DNA from: Novosphingobium malaysiense
Lineage (GTDB): Bacteria > Pseudomonadota > Alphaproteobacteria > Sphingomonadales > Sphingomonadaceae
NCBI RefSeq assembly: GCF_000802225.1
Contig: NZ_JTDI01000001.1
Coordinates: 124,001 to 188,000 of the forward strand
Direction: 5' to 3'
Length of the DNA: 64,000 nt
Made by a program: the position numbers and the translations under genes. Every line of letters begins with the position of its first letter. The first letter of the stretch is position 1. Under the pieces are notes generated by a model. That model was not told the origin of the DNA, did not search any database, and saw only the letters and a list, made by a program, of their open reading frames with translations. Shown here piece by piece: positions 52,596 to 62,035 of this stretch.

Positions 52596-53171
52596 ATGAA
52601 GGCACGCACCATTTGCTGGCTAGGCGCCGTTGCGCTGCTCGCCGGCTGCAACCAGACCACTCCCGCAAGCGAAGGGGGCAGCGACAAGCAGGTCACGGAT
52701 TCGGCCACCAGCCCCGCCATGCCTGCCCAGGACTTCATCGACAAGGCGGCCGCCTACGATCTCTATGCCCTTCAGGCGGCGCGGATCGCACGCGACCACG
52801 CCCGAAGCGATGAGGTGAAGTTCTATGCGAACAACATGATCGAGGAGCTTGGCAAGGACCAGTCGCGGCTCATGACGGCAGTGGCGGCGGTCGACGGCGG
52901 TCTGCTCTACGAACCCAAGCTTGATCCCGACCAGCAAGCGCAGCTCGAAGCCTTGCGCGGTGCGGTCGGCACCGTGGACCAAGCTTACGTGCAGCAGCAG
53001 ATCTCTGCCGACAAGGAAGCTCTCGCAATGATGCATGCCTATGCCGAGCGCAGCGATGTTGGGGCGCTGAGCGAATATGCCCAGAACACTGCCCAGATGG
53101 TTGCCAAGCACCTCATGCAGGCCAAGGATCTGCCAGGCGCTTCCGACACGGACATGCCGAGAGACCGCTGA
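52596..53171 (+). CDS. DUF4142 lipoprotein
   Basis: 191 residues. Lipoprotein signal with lipobox LLAGC (Cys18). The periplasmic helical part is of the DUF4142 kind (DFIDKAAAYDLYALQAARIARDHA near 46-70, EVKFYANNMIEEL). Ferritin-like fold in many such proteins, role unknown. Ribosome site AAGAGG. Marks the end of the catabolic region, with 251 bases of non-coding DNA before it. Confidence 0.85.
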   Translation: MKARTICWLGAVALLAGCNQTTPASEGGSDKQVTDSATSPAMPAQDFIDKAAAYDLYALQAARIARDHARSDEVKFYANNMIEELGKDQSRLMTAVAAVDGGLLYEPKLDPDQQAQLEALRGAVGTVDQAYVQQQISADKEALAMMHAYAERSDVGALSEYAQNTAQMVAKHLMQAKDLPGASDTDMPRDR

Positions 53172-53258
53172 GGAAGTTGGTCCTTCACCCGGGCCCTCGC
53201 AACCGTTGACGACGGCGAAGGTTGGAAAGAGGGACTACCCACTGGATCGGAGCCACCA

Positions 53259-55736
53259 ATGACGGGACGCATCCGCGCGGAAAAACCCCTCGTGCTGATC
53301 ACTGGGGCGACTGGCAATATCGGATCATCGCTGGTCGCTGCGCTCGGGCAGGACTACGGGGTGATAGGGCTGGACCGTTCGGAGGGAAACGCAGACTTCG
53401 AGGTCGTCCCTTTCGACATCACATCGAGCGATGCGGTATCGCAAGCACTGGAAAAGATCGCTCGGGACCATGGACGCAGTATCGCGGCCGTCGTGCATCT
53501 CGTTGCCTATTTCGACTGGAGCGGCGAAGCCAGCCCGCTCTACGACAAGGTCAATGTCGAGGGCACCCGCAACCTGCTGGCAGCTCTCGAAGGTTTCGAG
53601 GTCGAGCGCTTCATCTATGCCAGTACGATGCTGGTGCACGCACCGGGCAAGCCGGGCGAGCGTATCGATGAGGACAGCCCGCTGGGGCCGCGCTGGGAAT
53701 ATCCGCGCTCCAAGCTGCAGACGGAAAACGTGATCCGCAGCGAAGCCAGCATGCCTTTCACCATCCTACGCCTCGCCGGCGTCTACGACAGGCAGAGCGC
53801 CGTTCCGACGCTGACGCAGCAGATCGCGCGAATCTACGAGCGGCAGCTTGAATCGCATCTCTATTCCGGAAACCTCGACGCCGGCCAGTCGATGCTGCAC
53901 CGCGAGGACATGATCGATGCGGTGACCCGGGCGGTCGATCACCGCGGCGACCTGCCGCCCGATGCCCACATCCTGATCGGCGAGCCCGATGCGATCGGTT
54001 ACGACGATCTGCAGGACCGGATCGGCGCGCTGATCCACGGCGAGCGTGACTGGGCGACCATGCGCGTTCCCAAGCCCGTGGCCAAGGCGGGGGCGGCGAT
54101 GCAGGAAAAGCTCGAGCCGGTCATTCCGGACGAGATCGACAAGGGCGAGCCGCCCTTCATTCGCCCCTTCATGGTCGAGATGGCCGACGATCACTACGCC
54201 CTCGACGTATCCCGCGCACGCGATTGGCTGGGCTGGCAGCCGCGCCATTCACTCGGCGAGGAACTGCCGGGGATGATCGACGACCTCAAGGCCGATCCAG
54301 CCGCATGGTACGCCCGCAACAAGGTCCCGGCACCCGACTGGGTTGCGACCGACAAGGTCCAGGACACGCCGCCCGAGAGCTTGCGCGCCGACGTGCAGGA
54401 TTCGCGCATTGCGCAGCACCGGCGATCGCGCTGGGCGCATTTCCTGACCATGGCTCTGGCGTTCTGGCTGATTACCCAGCCGCCGCTGATCGGCATCGAC
54501 CAGCCCGGCTACGCGTGGAGCGAGGTGATCCTCGGCGCGGCGCTGCTGATCACGGCCACGCTCTCTCTCAGCTGGAAGCTCGCCTGGGCACGGTGGCTCT
54601 CGGCAGGCATCGGCGCGCTGGTCATGGCGCTACCGGTCCTGTTCGTCACGCCCAATGGCGCTGCCTACCTTTCCGACACGCTGACCGGCGGGCTGATCTT
54701 CGGGCTCGCCGTCGGTGTCCTGCCGGAAGTCGGCCCCCGCATCGCCGCTCGCGAGCCTGCGCCGCAAATACCCGCGGGATGGAGCTTCAATCCCTCCGCC
54801 TGGGTGCAGCGCCTGCCAGTGATCGCGCTCGCGCTGGCGGGGCTGATGTTCTCCCGCTACCTCGCCGCCTACCAGATGGGCCATGTCGACAGCGTCTGGG
54901 AGCCGTTCTTCGCAGGCAGCGCCGCCGACCCGCGCAACGGAACCGAGGAAATCATCACCTCGAGCGTCTCGGAAGCGTGGCCCGTGCCCGATGCCGCAGT
55001 CGGCGCCTATACCTACATGCTGGAGATCCTCACCGGCATCGTCGGCTCGCGCGCGCGCTGGCGCACCATGCCGTGGCTGGTGATCGCCTTCGGCCTGATG
55101 ATCGTGCCGTTGGGTATCGTCTCTATCGGCTTCATCGTCATCCAGCCCATCGTCATCGGCACGTGGAGCACGCTGGCGCTGATCGGCGCTGCCGCGATGC
55201 TGATCCAGATACCCTATTCGCTCGACGAACTCGCGGCCAGCCTGTCCTACCTGGCGCGCCGCAAGCGGCAGGGCGACAGCGTGCTCGGCACGCTTCTGTT
55301 CGGGGGCCCCGACGAAGGCACGCGCATGACCGAGCCGTATCACGAATTCGAGCGCTCCCCGCGGGCGATCCTGCACGACATGTGGACGGGGGCCGTGAAC
55401 CTGCCCTGGACCCTCTGGCTGGCGCTGGCGATAGGCATCTCGTTCCTGTTCACCCGGCTCACACTGGACGCTTCTGGCGGGATGGCCGATGCGGACCATC
55501 TGCTCGGCTCGCTGGTCGTGACCACGCTTGCCGTCGCTGCTGCCGAAGTGACCCGCGTGGCACGCTTTGTCCTGATACCGCTGGGCCTTGGCATTGCGAT
55601 CGCGCCCTGGATTTACCAGGCGAACACCGCGCACGTGATCGTCAGCGTGGTCGCCGGACTGGCACTGGCGGCGCTCAGCTTCAAGCGCGGGGCAATTACC
55701 GAGCGGTATGGCACGCTGCAGGCCTGGATCCGCTGA
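53259..55736 (+). CDS. SDR epimerase fused to a multi-pass membrane domain
   Basis: 825 residues in two parts. Residues 1-360 form an extended SDR (nucleotide loop ITGATGNIGSSL near 14-25, GVYDRQSAVP region). After a linker, residues 390-825 carry about ten membrane helices, beginning with a repeat like SPW proteins (RWAHFLTMALAFWLITQPPLIG). The first part resembles NAD-dependent epimerases/dehydratases. The fusion is uncommon, and the SDR Tyr-x3-Lys is less clear (YPRSK at about 148-152 is the candidate). Downstream gene follows closely. Function unknown. Confidence 0.75.
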   Translation: MTGRIRAEKPLVLITGATGNIGSSLVAALGQDYGVIGLDRSEGNADFEVVPFDITSSDAVSQALEKIARDHGRSIAAVVHLVAYFDWSGEASPLYDKVNVEGTRNLLAALEGFEVERFIYASTMLVHAPGKPGERIDEDSPLGPRWEYPRSKLQTENVIRSEASMPFTILRLAGVYDRQSAVPTLTQQIARIYERQLESHLYSGNLDAGQSMLHREDMIDAVTRAVDHRGDLPPDAHILIGEPDAIGYDDLQDRIGALIHGERDWATMRVPKPVAKAGAAMQEKLEPVIPDEIDKGEPPFIRPFMVEMADDHYALDVSRARDWLGWQPRHSLGEELPGMIDDLKADPAAWYARNKVPAPDWVATDKVQDTPPESLRADVQDSRIAQHRRSRWAHFLTMALAFWLITQPPLIGIDQPGYAWSEVILGAALLITATLSLSWKLAWARWLSAGIGALVMALPVLFVTPNGAAYLSDTLTGGLIFGLAVGVLPEVGPRIAAREPAPQIPAGWSFNPSAWVQRLPVIALALAGLMFSRYLAAYQMGHVDSVWEPFFAGSAADPRNGTEEIITSSVSEAWPVPDAAVGAYTYMLEILTGIVGSRARWRTMPWLVIAFGLMIVPLGIVSIGFIVIQPIVIGTWSTLALIGAAAMLIQIPYSLDELAASLSYLARRKRQGDSVLGTLLFGGPDEGTRMTEPYHEFERSPRAILHDMWTGAVNLPWTLWLALAIGISFLFTRLTLDASGGMADADHLLGSLVVTTLAVAAAEVTRVARFVLIPLGLGIAIAPWIYQANTAHVIVSVVAGLALAALSFKRGAITERYGTLQAWIR

Positions 55737-55774
55737 GCCGGACCATCTCCGCAAGAGCAAGCAAGGAGCCTGCG

Positions 55775-56809
55775 CTGCCTGACCTGACCACTCTGTCTCT
55801 TCCGATGCTCGGCCTCATCTTTGCCGCAGCCGCCGCGCTGGTCTGGTGGGCGGGGACCAAGATCGCCGCCTATGCAGACGAGATCGCGGACCGCACCGGG
55901 CTGGGCCAGGCGGCCATCGGGGTCATCCTGCTCGGCGCCGCAACCTCGCTTCCCGAAATCGCGACGACCACGGTCGCAACTCTGAACGACAATGCCCGAA
56001 TGGCGGTGAATAACCTGCTGGGCGGCGTGGCGTTCCAGATCCTCGTGCTGGCGCTTGTCGACCTTTTCGTGAGGCGCGGCGCGCTGACGGTGATGGTCCC
56101 CAGCCCCAGGGTCATGCTCAATGCAGGCATCTCGATCATCCTGCTGCTGATCGCGGCCATCGGGGTGATGGTGGGCGATGTGCCGATACCCTATCTGGGG
56201 GCGGGACTGTTTTCGCTAGCGCTCGGCGTGGTTTATGTGTTCGCCGTCTGGCAGCTCAACAAGGAAGGCGCGACATCGGGCTGGGAACCGACCGAAATCT
56301 TCGTCGAGCCGGTGGAAGAGGTGGAGGCGGACCGGATGCCTGCTACCCGGCTGGCTCTCGCCACGCTCGCCGCATCGCTGGCCATCCTCGTCGGCGGAAC
56401 TGCCCTCACCTTGAGCGCGGAAGGCATCGCTGCCCGAACCGGCCTCGATACCGGGCTCATGGGCCTCACGTTGCTTGCCATGGCGACATCCCTGCCCGAA
56501 CTCAGCACGTCGATCGCCGCCGTCCGCCTTGGCCGCGCCGAACTGGCCATCGGCGACGTGCTGGGCGGAAACATGTTTGATGTGGCACTGATCCTGCTGG
56601 TCGATGTGCTCTACCGACAGGGATCGGCCCTGCACGAGGTCGACCGCGCGTCCATGACCATGGCGCTGAGCGGCACGTTGATGACGGCGATATTCCTGAT
56701 CGGGCTGATCGAACGCCGCAACCGCTCGTTGATGCGGATCGGATACGACAGCCTGGCCGTGATCGTGGTCTATGTCGCGACCATCACCGCCGTTGCCATG
56801 GCCCTGTGA
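55775..56809 (+). CDS. Sodium/calcium exchanger family protein
   Basis: About 344 residues with two similar halves of membrane helices. Each half has a family alpha-repeat: GAATSLPEIATT near residue 58 and AMATSLPELSTSIAAV near 240. The acidic loop (EIFVEPVEEVEADRM) separates the halves. CaCA-type cation antiporter. The only start close to a ribosome site is a CTG at 55775 (AAGGAG six bases before). An ATG at 55805 would still keep the first helix. Confidence 0.82.
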   Translation: MPDLTTLSLPMLGLIFAAAAALVWWAGTKIAAYADEIADRTGLGQAAIGVILLGAATSLPEIATTTVATLNDNARMAVNNLLGGVAFQILVLALVDLFVRRGALTVMVPSPRVMLNAGISIILLLIAAIGVMVGDVPIPYLGAGLFSLALGVVYVFAVWQLNKEGATSGWEPTEIFVEPVEEVEADRMPATRLALATLAASLAILVGGTALTLSAEGIAARTGLDTGLMGLTLLAMATSLPELSTSIAAVRLGRAELAIGDVLGGNMFDVALILLVDVLYRQGSALHEVDRASMTMALSGTLMTAIFLIGLIERRNRSLMRIGYDSLAVIVVYVATITAVAMAL

Positions 56810-56811
56810 AG

Positions 56812-58671
56812 CTAGCTACGGCTCCATGCGCCGCGCATTAACAAGCTGTAGAGCGGTTTGGTCGCGTGTCCTCGCAGCCCCAGACGAACGAGAGCGGCGG
56901 TCTCCTTCTCGTCGGGTCTATATTTCAGACCATCGAGCGCAAGCCTGACCAATGCGCGCTTCGACGAGCCGGCCTTCTTGAGCACGCCAAGGCCGCGCAA
57001 TGCGGTACGTTCGGGCTCCGTGAAGTCGCTGCCGAAGGGAAAGTCGGGAAAGAATCCATCGGCACGCGCGTCTGCCAATAGAGCTTCCAGCCGCTCCGGC
57101 CGGTTGTGCTGCCAGAGGCCCTCCTCGATGTCCGCGACCTTGCCGGCCTTCCCGGCCTTCTCGGCAAGTTCACCGGCAAATCGGGCATCGGCGATCGCAA
57201 CCATGCGGCGGATGCAGGCGGCATCGCTCGCGCCCTTTAGCCGGGCCACGCCGTATTCGGTAATCACGACATCGCGCATGTGCCGCGGTATTGTGGTGCG
57301 GTCGAGTTGCCAGACCACGTTCGATTCCACCGCATCGTCCTTCGTGCGCGTGGCGTTGAGCATCAGGATCGAGTTCGCGCCCCTCAGCGCGATCGCCTGG
57401 TCGACAAAATCGTGCTGTCCGCCGACGCCACTGACCACACGGCCATCGCCCAGCGTGTCCGATTGCACAGCGCCCAGCACATCGGCCTTCATCGCGTTGT
57501 TCAGGAAGCGGGCATGCACGCGGTCGGCGCGCTTTTGCGCCTCGTCGCCATAGAGCGCGTTGGTGAAGGAGACGGCGGTCATGTCGAAGTCGGCGCGCTG
57601 CTCTTTCGGCATCGCTTTCAGGCGGTCGTAGAAGCCGCGCGAACCGACGAAGAATGCTGCGTGCAGCACCGGCCCTGCTTGTGAACGCCGCTTGAGGATG
57701 CCCGCCTCGTAGAGTTCGAGAAAGCCGTCCACGAACATCTCGCTCGCACCGTACAGGCCCACTTCGAACGGCGCGGTTTCGCGCGGCTCGTCGGTCAGCG
57801 AGGCCAGCAGGCTGCGGAACAGGGCATTGTGCTTCTGCCTCAGGATCAGGGCGTACGTCACGGCATCGCCAAGCGATCCGATGCCGATCTGCAGCGTGCC
57901 GCCGTCCTTGACGAGACTGGCTGCGTGGAGACCCGCAACGTATTCCGCCGTCGCAACCGGACGGCGCGGGGCGGCGAAGACCGGGAATTCCACCGAGGGG
58001 TCGTCCAGCACGGCATCGAAGCGGCTCGCATCGATCTCGGCCGTGCCGGGCATGAACGGCAGATCGCGGTTGACCTGCGCTACGAACAGGAACGGTGTGC
58101 CCTTGGCACGACCGGCTTCCAGCTCGGGCAGGATATCCAGCGTTACATCGGGATTGGACGCAAGGCTGTAGCGCGGCGTCGGGCCGCTTTCGTCCACCGC
58201 CACAAGCTGCGCCAGAATGTTGATCGGGCGGGCAAGGATCACGTCGCGCGCCGCCGCGCTGTAGTTCACGCTGACATAGGCTTGCTGGACTTGCGGCGTG
58301 GATAGCCAGACGCCCGAATTGAGGAAGAATTCGGTGACATGGACATTGTCCGGCAGGCGCTTGGCGCGCAAGTCGCGGGCATAGTCGAGTTCGATATAGC
58401 CCGCGAAATGCCGGTCCGCGAACGGCTCCAGAAACCGCGCCTCCAGATCCGATGAGGCATGCGGCCGTTCCAGCGTCAGCGCGGTGAAGATGTCGAGGTC
58501 GATGGTCCTGTCCTCGCGCGCCATGGCGTAGAGGGCATTGGCGATATGGGTGGCCTTGCCGATGCCCAGCGGCAGCGCCATGCGCAGGTCATGGCCCAGT
58601 TCGCCAACGATCCACCGCGCCAGATCGTCGGGATCGGCAAAGCGGCGTGTCAATCGTGCGCCCTCTGCCAC
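56812..58671 (-). CDS. Acetyl-CoA hydrolase/transferase family protein
   Basis: 619 residues. CoA-transferase-type protein: IGIGSLGDAVTYALI, VGLYGASEMFVDGFLELYEAGI and VVSGVGGQHDFVDQA blocks are seen. The C-terminal extension is longer than in ordinary CoA transferases. Moves or hydrolyses CoA from an acyl group. The start is GTG at 58671, or TTG at 58653 in a TTGA overlap with the preceding gene's stop. Last gene of the beta-oxidation unit. Confidence 0.87.
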   Translation of the reverse strand: MAEGARLTRRFADPDDLARWIVGELGHDLRMALPLGIGKATHIANALYAMAREDRTIDLDIFTALTLERPHASSDLEARFLEPFADRHFAGYIELDYARDLRAKRLPDNVHVTEFFLNSGVWLSTPQVQQAYVSVNYSAAARDVILARPINILAQLVAVDESGPTPRYSLASNPDVTLDILPELEAGRAKGTPFLFVAQVNRDLPFMPGTAEIDASRFDAVLDDPSVEFPVFAAPRRPVATAEYVAGLHAASLVKDGGTLQIGIGSLGDAVTYALILRQKHNALFRSLLASLTDEPRETAPFEVGLYGASEMFVDGFLELYEAGILKRRSQAGPVLHAAFFVGSRGFYDRLKAMPKEQRADFDMTAVSFTNALYGDEAQKRADRVHARFLNNAMKADVLGAVQSDTLGDGRVVSGVGGQHDFVDQAIALRGANSILMLNATRTKDDAVESNVVWQLDRTTIPRHMRDVVITEYGVARLKGASDAACIRRMVAIADARFAGELAEKAGKAGKVADIEEGLWQHNRPERLEALLADARADGFFPDFPFGSDFTEPERTALRGLGVLKKAGSSKRALVRLALDGLKYRPDEKETAALVRLGLRGHATKPLYSLLMRGAWSRS

Positions 58672-60734
58672 CAGCGGCTCGGCGTAAAGCGCGGGCCGTG
58701 GACCAGCACCAGCTTCTCCATGGTCGCGGCGACATCCGCATAGCCGCGCTCCTTCGCATAGTGCATGGGCCCGCCACGGAACGGCGCAAAGCCGGTGCCG
58801 AAGATCATGGCTGCATCGGCGCTGTCCGCATCGGGCACGACACCGGCTTCCAGTGTAGAGGCGACGGCATCGAGCATGGGCAGGAGCATCCGGTCACGCA
58901 TGGCCTTGTCGGGCGCCTGTTTGACCTTGTCCTTCTTCGGCTTGTTGTCGGAATCGTAGTCGTACAGACCCTTGCCCGTCTTGCGGCCAAGCTGCCCGGC
59001 CTGGACTTTCTCGCGCAGCCATTGCGGCACCGGCGGCATGGGCCGCTCGAGGCTCTCTGCCAGCGAATCCGCGACGGCCAGGCAGATATCGAGACCGACC
59101 TGATCGGCCAGTTCCACCGGGCCTACCGGCATTCCGAAGGCTTCGGCGGCGGCATCGATGCGTTCGGGTTGCTCGCCCTCGTCGATCATCAGCAGCGCCT
59201 CGCCGAGGTAGGGCATCAGCGCACGGTTGACGAGGAAGCCGGGCGCGGCCTTCACCGGCAGCGGCAGCTTGCCGATATCGGCGACGAAGCGCAGTGCCTT
59301 GGAATAGACCTCTTCGTCCACGCCGTCATGGCGCACCACCTCGACGAGATCGAGCTTCGACACCGGATTGAAGAAGTGGATGCCCACGAAACGGTCGGGC
59401 TTGGCGAGCCCTTCGAACAGCGCCGCCAGATCGAGGCTGGAGGTGTTGGTGGCGATGATGGTGTCGGCGCGCACTTCCTTTTCCAGCCGCGCATAGATCG
59501 AGCGCTTGAGCTCCGGCTTCTCCGGCGCCGCCTCGATCACCAGATCGGCATGGCGGAGGCCAACGCCGTTGGTGTCGGGAATGAAGCGGTCGCGCGCGTG
59601 CAGCGCCTCGGGGCCATGCAGCTTGCGGTTGATCAGCTTGTGCGCACCCGCCACGGCCCGCCCGAGCGAGGCGACCTGCGGGTCCTCAATGGTCACGCGC
59701 ATACCCTTCAGCGCGCACCATGCGCCGATCTCTGCGCCCATGGTGCCGGCACCGACGACATGGACGTGGGCGATGCCCGACTTGCCCTTGCCGTTCCCCT
59801 TGAGCTTTTCGCGCAGGAAGAAGGCGCGGATGAGGTTCTGCGTCACCGGCAGCGGCAGAAGCTGCGCGAAGGACTGGCGCTCGGCCTTCAGCATGTCCGC
59901 TTCCGAACCGCCGTGTTTCTCCCACAAGTCGATCAGCGCCTGCGGGGCCGGATAGTGCTCGGCCGGCGCGCGCTTCTCGGTTTCGTTCCGCATCTGGTAG
60001 GCAGCTGCCTTGCGCGCCGGATAGAGATTGAGCGCATCGCCCGTGCGCCCGCCGCCGCGCCGCTCCATGCGGCCGGCAACCGCTTCGTCGACCGCCTTGC
60101 CGACGTCGCGTTCGGGCACCACGGCATCGACGAAACCGAGCGAGCGGCCCTTGCGGGCATCGACGGTCTTGCCGGTGAGCATCAGCGTCATCGCCTCGAT
60201 GGGCTGAATCCGATGGGTGAGACGCGCCGTACCGCCCAGACCGGGGTGGAGGCCGACGAGCACTTCGGGAAAACCGAACTTCGCATCGTCGCGCGCAACG
60301 ATCCGGTCGCAGGCAAGCGCCAGTTCCAGTCCGCCGCCGACGCAGGTGCCGTGCACGACGGCAATCGTCGTGGCCTTGAGCGCGGCGATGCGGTCGATAA
60401 CGGCATTCGCTTCGGCGATCCGGGCATCGAGTTCGGCGCTCGGCTCAACGCCGCGGAACTGCGAAAGATCCGCCCCCGCTGCAAAGCCGCTGTACTTGGC
60501 GGAGCGGAAGACTATCGCCTTCCAGTTCTCCTGCTCGGCATGCGCCAGCAGCGCATTGAGTTCGCGGAAGACCTCCTCGTTGAAGGTATTGGTGGAGACC
60601 TCCTGCCGATCCAGCACCAGCCACAGCCGGTCGCCATCCTCATGACGGATCCAGTGCCGCCCGCGTTCGCCGTCGATGCCGGTCATCGGCTCGGGGCCGA
60701 GAAATTCCTGTACGGTTTTCATCGTCATATCCAT
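58650..60734 (-). CDS. Enoyl-CoA hydratase / 3-hydroxyacyl-CoA dehydrogenase
   Basis: 694 residues, bifunctional FadB/FadJ-type enzyme. The N-terminal crotonase domain has GFAAGADLSQF and the GTCVGGGLELALACD oxyanion stretch. The central NAD domain begins HVHVVGAGTMGAEIG and has NTSSLDL. The dehydrogenase C-terminal domains carry HFFNPVSKLDLVEVV and GFLVNR. Hydrates and oxidises acyl-CoA in beta-oxidation. The start ATG at 60734 shares one base with the thiolase stop. Confidence 0.95.
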   Translation of the reverse strand: MDMTMKTVQEFLGPEPMTGIDGERGRHWIRHEDGDRLWLVLDRQEVSTNTFNEEVFRELNALLAHAEQENWKAIVFRSAKYSGFAAGADLSQFRGVEPSAELDARIAEANAVIDRIAALKATTIAVVHGTCVGGGLELALACDRIVARDDAKFGFPEVLVGLHPGLGGTARLTHRIQPIEAMTLMLTGKTVDARKGRSLGFVDAVVPERDVGKAVDEAVAGRMERRGGGRTGDALNLYPARKAAAYQMRNETEKRAPAEHYPAPQALIDLWEKHGGSEADMLKAERQSFAQLLPLPVTQNLIRAFFLREKLKGNGKGKSGIAHVHVVGAGTMGAEIGAWCALKGMRVTIEDPQVASLGRAVAGAHKLINRKLHGPEALHARDRFIPDTNGVGLRHADLVIEAAPEKPELKRSIYARLEKEVRADTIIATNTSSLDLAALFEGLAKPDRFVGIHFFNPVSKLDLVEVVRHDGVDEEVYSKALRFVADIGKLPLPVKAAPGFLVNRALMPYLGEALLMIDEGEQPERIDAAAEAFGMPVGPVELADQVGLDICLAVADSLAESLERPMPPVPQWLREKVQAGQLGRKTGKGLYDYDSDNKPKKDKVKQAPDKAMRDRMLLPMLDAVASTLEAGVVPDADSADAAMIFGTGFAPFRGGPMHYAKERGYADVAATMEKLVLVHGPRFTPSRWWQRAHD

Positions 60735-62035
60735 CACGCAACCTCCACCAGCATCGCGCCCCCCTGCCCGCCGCCGATGCATTCGGTGGCAATGCCGCGC
60801 TTTCCGCCCGTGCGCCGCAGCGCGTTGACGAGGTGGAGAACGATGCGGGTGCCGCTGGTTCCAACCGGGTGACCGAGACTGACGGCGCCGCCATCGATAT
60901 TGAGGCGCGCCCGATCGATCATTCCCACCGGCGCATCCAGCCCGAGCACCTCGCGGCAGAAGTCGGCGTCCGCGAACGCCTCGAGGCAAGCCAGAACCTG
61001 CGCAGCAAAGGCCTCGTTGATTTCCCAGAGGTCGATATCGTCGAGCGACAGCCCGGCGCGCGTCATCAGTGGCGAGGAAGAAAGCACCGGCCCCAGCCCC
61101 ATGACCTTGGGATCGAGCGCAGCCCATTCGCTGTCGCGTATGGTCGCGAGCGGCGTCAGTCCATGGCGAGAGACCGCTTCGTCGGACGCCAGGATCATCC
61201 AGCATGCGCCGTCGGTTACCTGGCTGGCGTTGCCGGCGGTCACATCGCCGTAAGGCTCGAACACCGGCTTGAGCTTGCCCAGCGCCTCGATGGTGCTGTC
61301 GGCGCGCACGCCGTCATCGTGGTCATATGCAGTGCCATCGGGCGCGAACATCGCTTCGACTTCGCCTTCCAGCCAGCCTTCTTCCTGCGCTTTCGCCAGC
61401 CGGCGGTGGCTTTCCAGCGCATAGTCGTCCGCCTGCCAGCGAGTGATGCCGAAGCGGTGGGCCAGTTCCTCTGCGGTCTGCCCCATCGACATGCCGGTGA
61501 AGGGATCGGTGAGCCCCTGCTTCAAGCCGATTTCGGGCGAGAGGAAACCCAGTTCGAACTGCGTCAGCGCCTTGACCGTCTGGCCCGGCGTCTTGGCCTG
61601 CTGGAACTCGGCCAGCCACTCGGTCGCGTCATCGGCAAGGATCAATGGCGCGCGGCTGAGCGCTTCGGTGCCGCCGGCCAGCACCATGTCCATGTCCCCA
61701 TGGGCAATCGCGCGGAAGGCGTCGTCGAGCGACTGCATGCCCGAGCCGCAATTGCGGTGCACCGTCCAGGCGGGCATCTGCTCGCCGCAGCCAAGCCGCA
61801 TCGCGGCCACGCGCGCAACGTTCATTTCCCCCGCGATCTGGTTCGCGCAGCCGACGATTACCTGATCGAAGGCATCCGGCGCAAAGGGCTGGCGCATGAG
61901 CAGCGGGCGGCCGCATTGCACGGCGAGATCGGCGGGGCTGAACGGTCCGGGCTTGCCCCGCGCCTTGATGAAGGGCGTGCGCGACCCGTCGATTACGTGG
62001 ACGGGACGGGCTTGCGATCGGGCTGATCGGGCGAT
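60734..62035 (-). CDS. Acetyl-CoA acyltransferase (thiolase)
   Basis: Thiolase of about 433 residues. Nucleophile Cys in HRNCGSGMQS, NEAFAAQ and GGAVSLGHPVGTSG (His), and the C-terminal CIGGGQGGA Cys. The conserved N-terminal strand VIDGSRTPFIKARG is coded in frame, but no ATG, GTG or TTG lies before it. The nearest ordinary start, GTG at 61921, would cut it off. ATC at 62035, eight bases after AGAGGAG, is the best candidate. Cleaves 3-ketoacyl-CoA. Begins inside the end of the acyl-CoA dehydrogenase gene. Confidence 0.85.
   Translation of the reverse strand: MARSARSQARPVHVIDGSRTPFIKARGKPGPFSPADLAVQCGRPLLMRQPFAPDAFDQVIVGCANQIAGEMNVARVAAMRLGCGEQMPAWTVHRNCGSGMQSLDDAFRAIAHGDMDMVLAGGTEALSRAPLILADDATEWLAEFQQAKTPGQTVKALTQFELGFLSPEIGLKQGLTDPFTGMSMGQTAEELAHRFGITRWQADDYALESHRRLAKAQEEGWLEGEVEAMFAPDGTAYDHDDGVRADSTIEALGKLKPVFEPYGDVTAGNASQVTDGACWMILASDEAVSRHGLTPLATIRDSEWAALDPKVMGLGPVLSSSPLMTRAGLSLDDIDLWEINEAFAAQVLACLEAFADADFCREVLGLDAPVGMIDRARLNIDGGAVSLGHPVGTSGTRIVLHLVNALRRTGGKRGIATECIGGGQGGAMLVEVA

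Noticed and set aside
58647..60872. 741-residue plus-strand frame opposite the FadB-type gene
   Set aside because: Antisense shadow; the opposite strand shows every expected motif.
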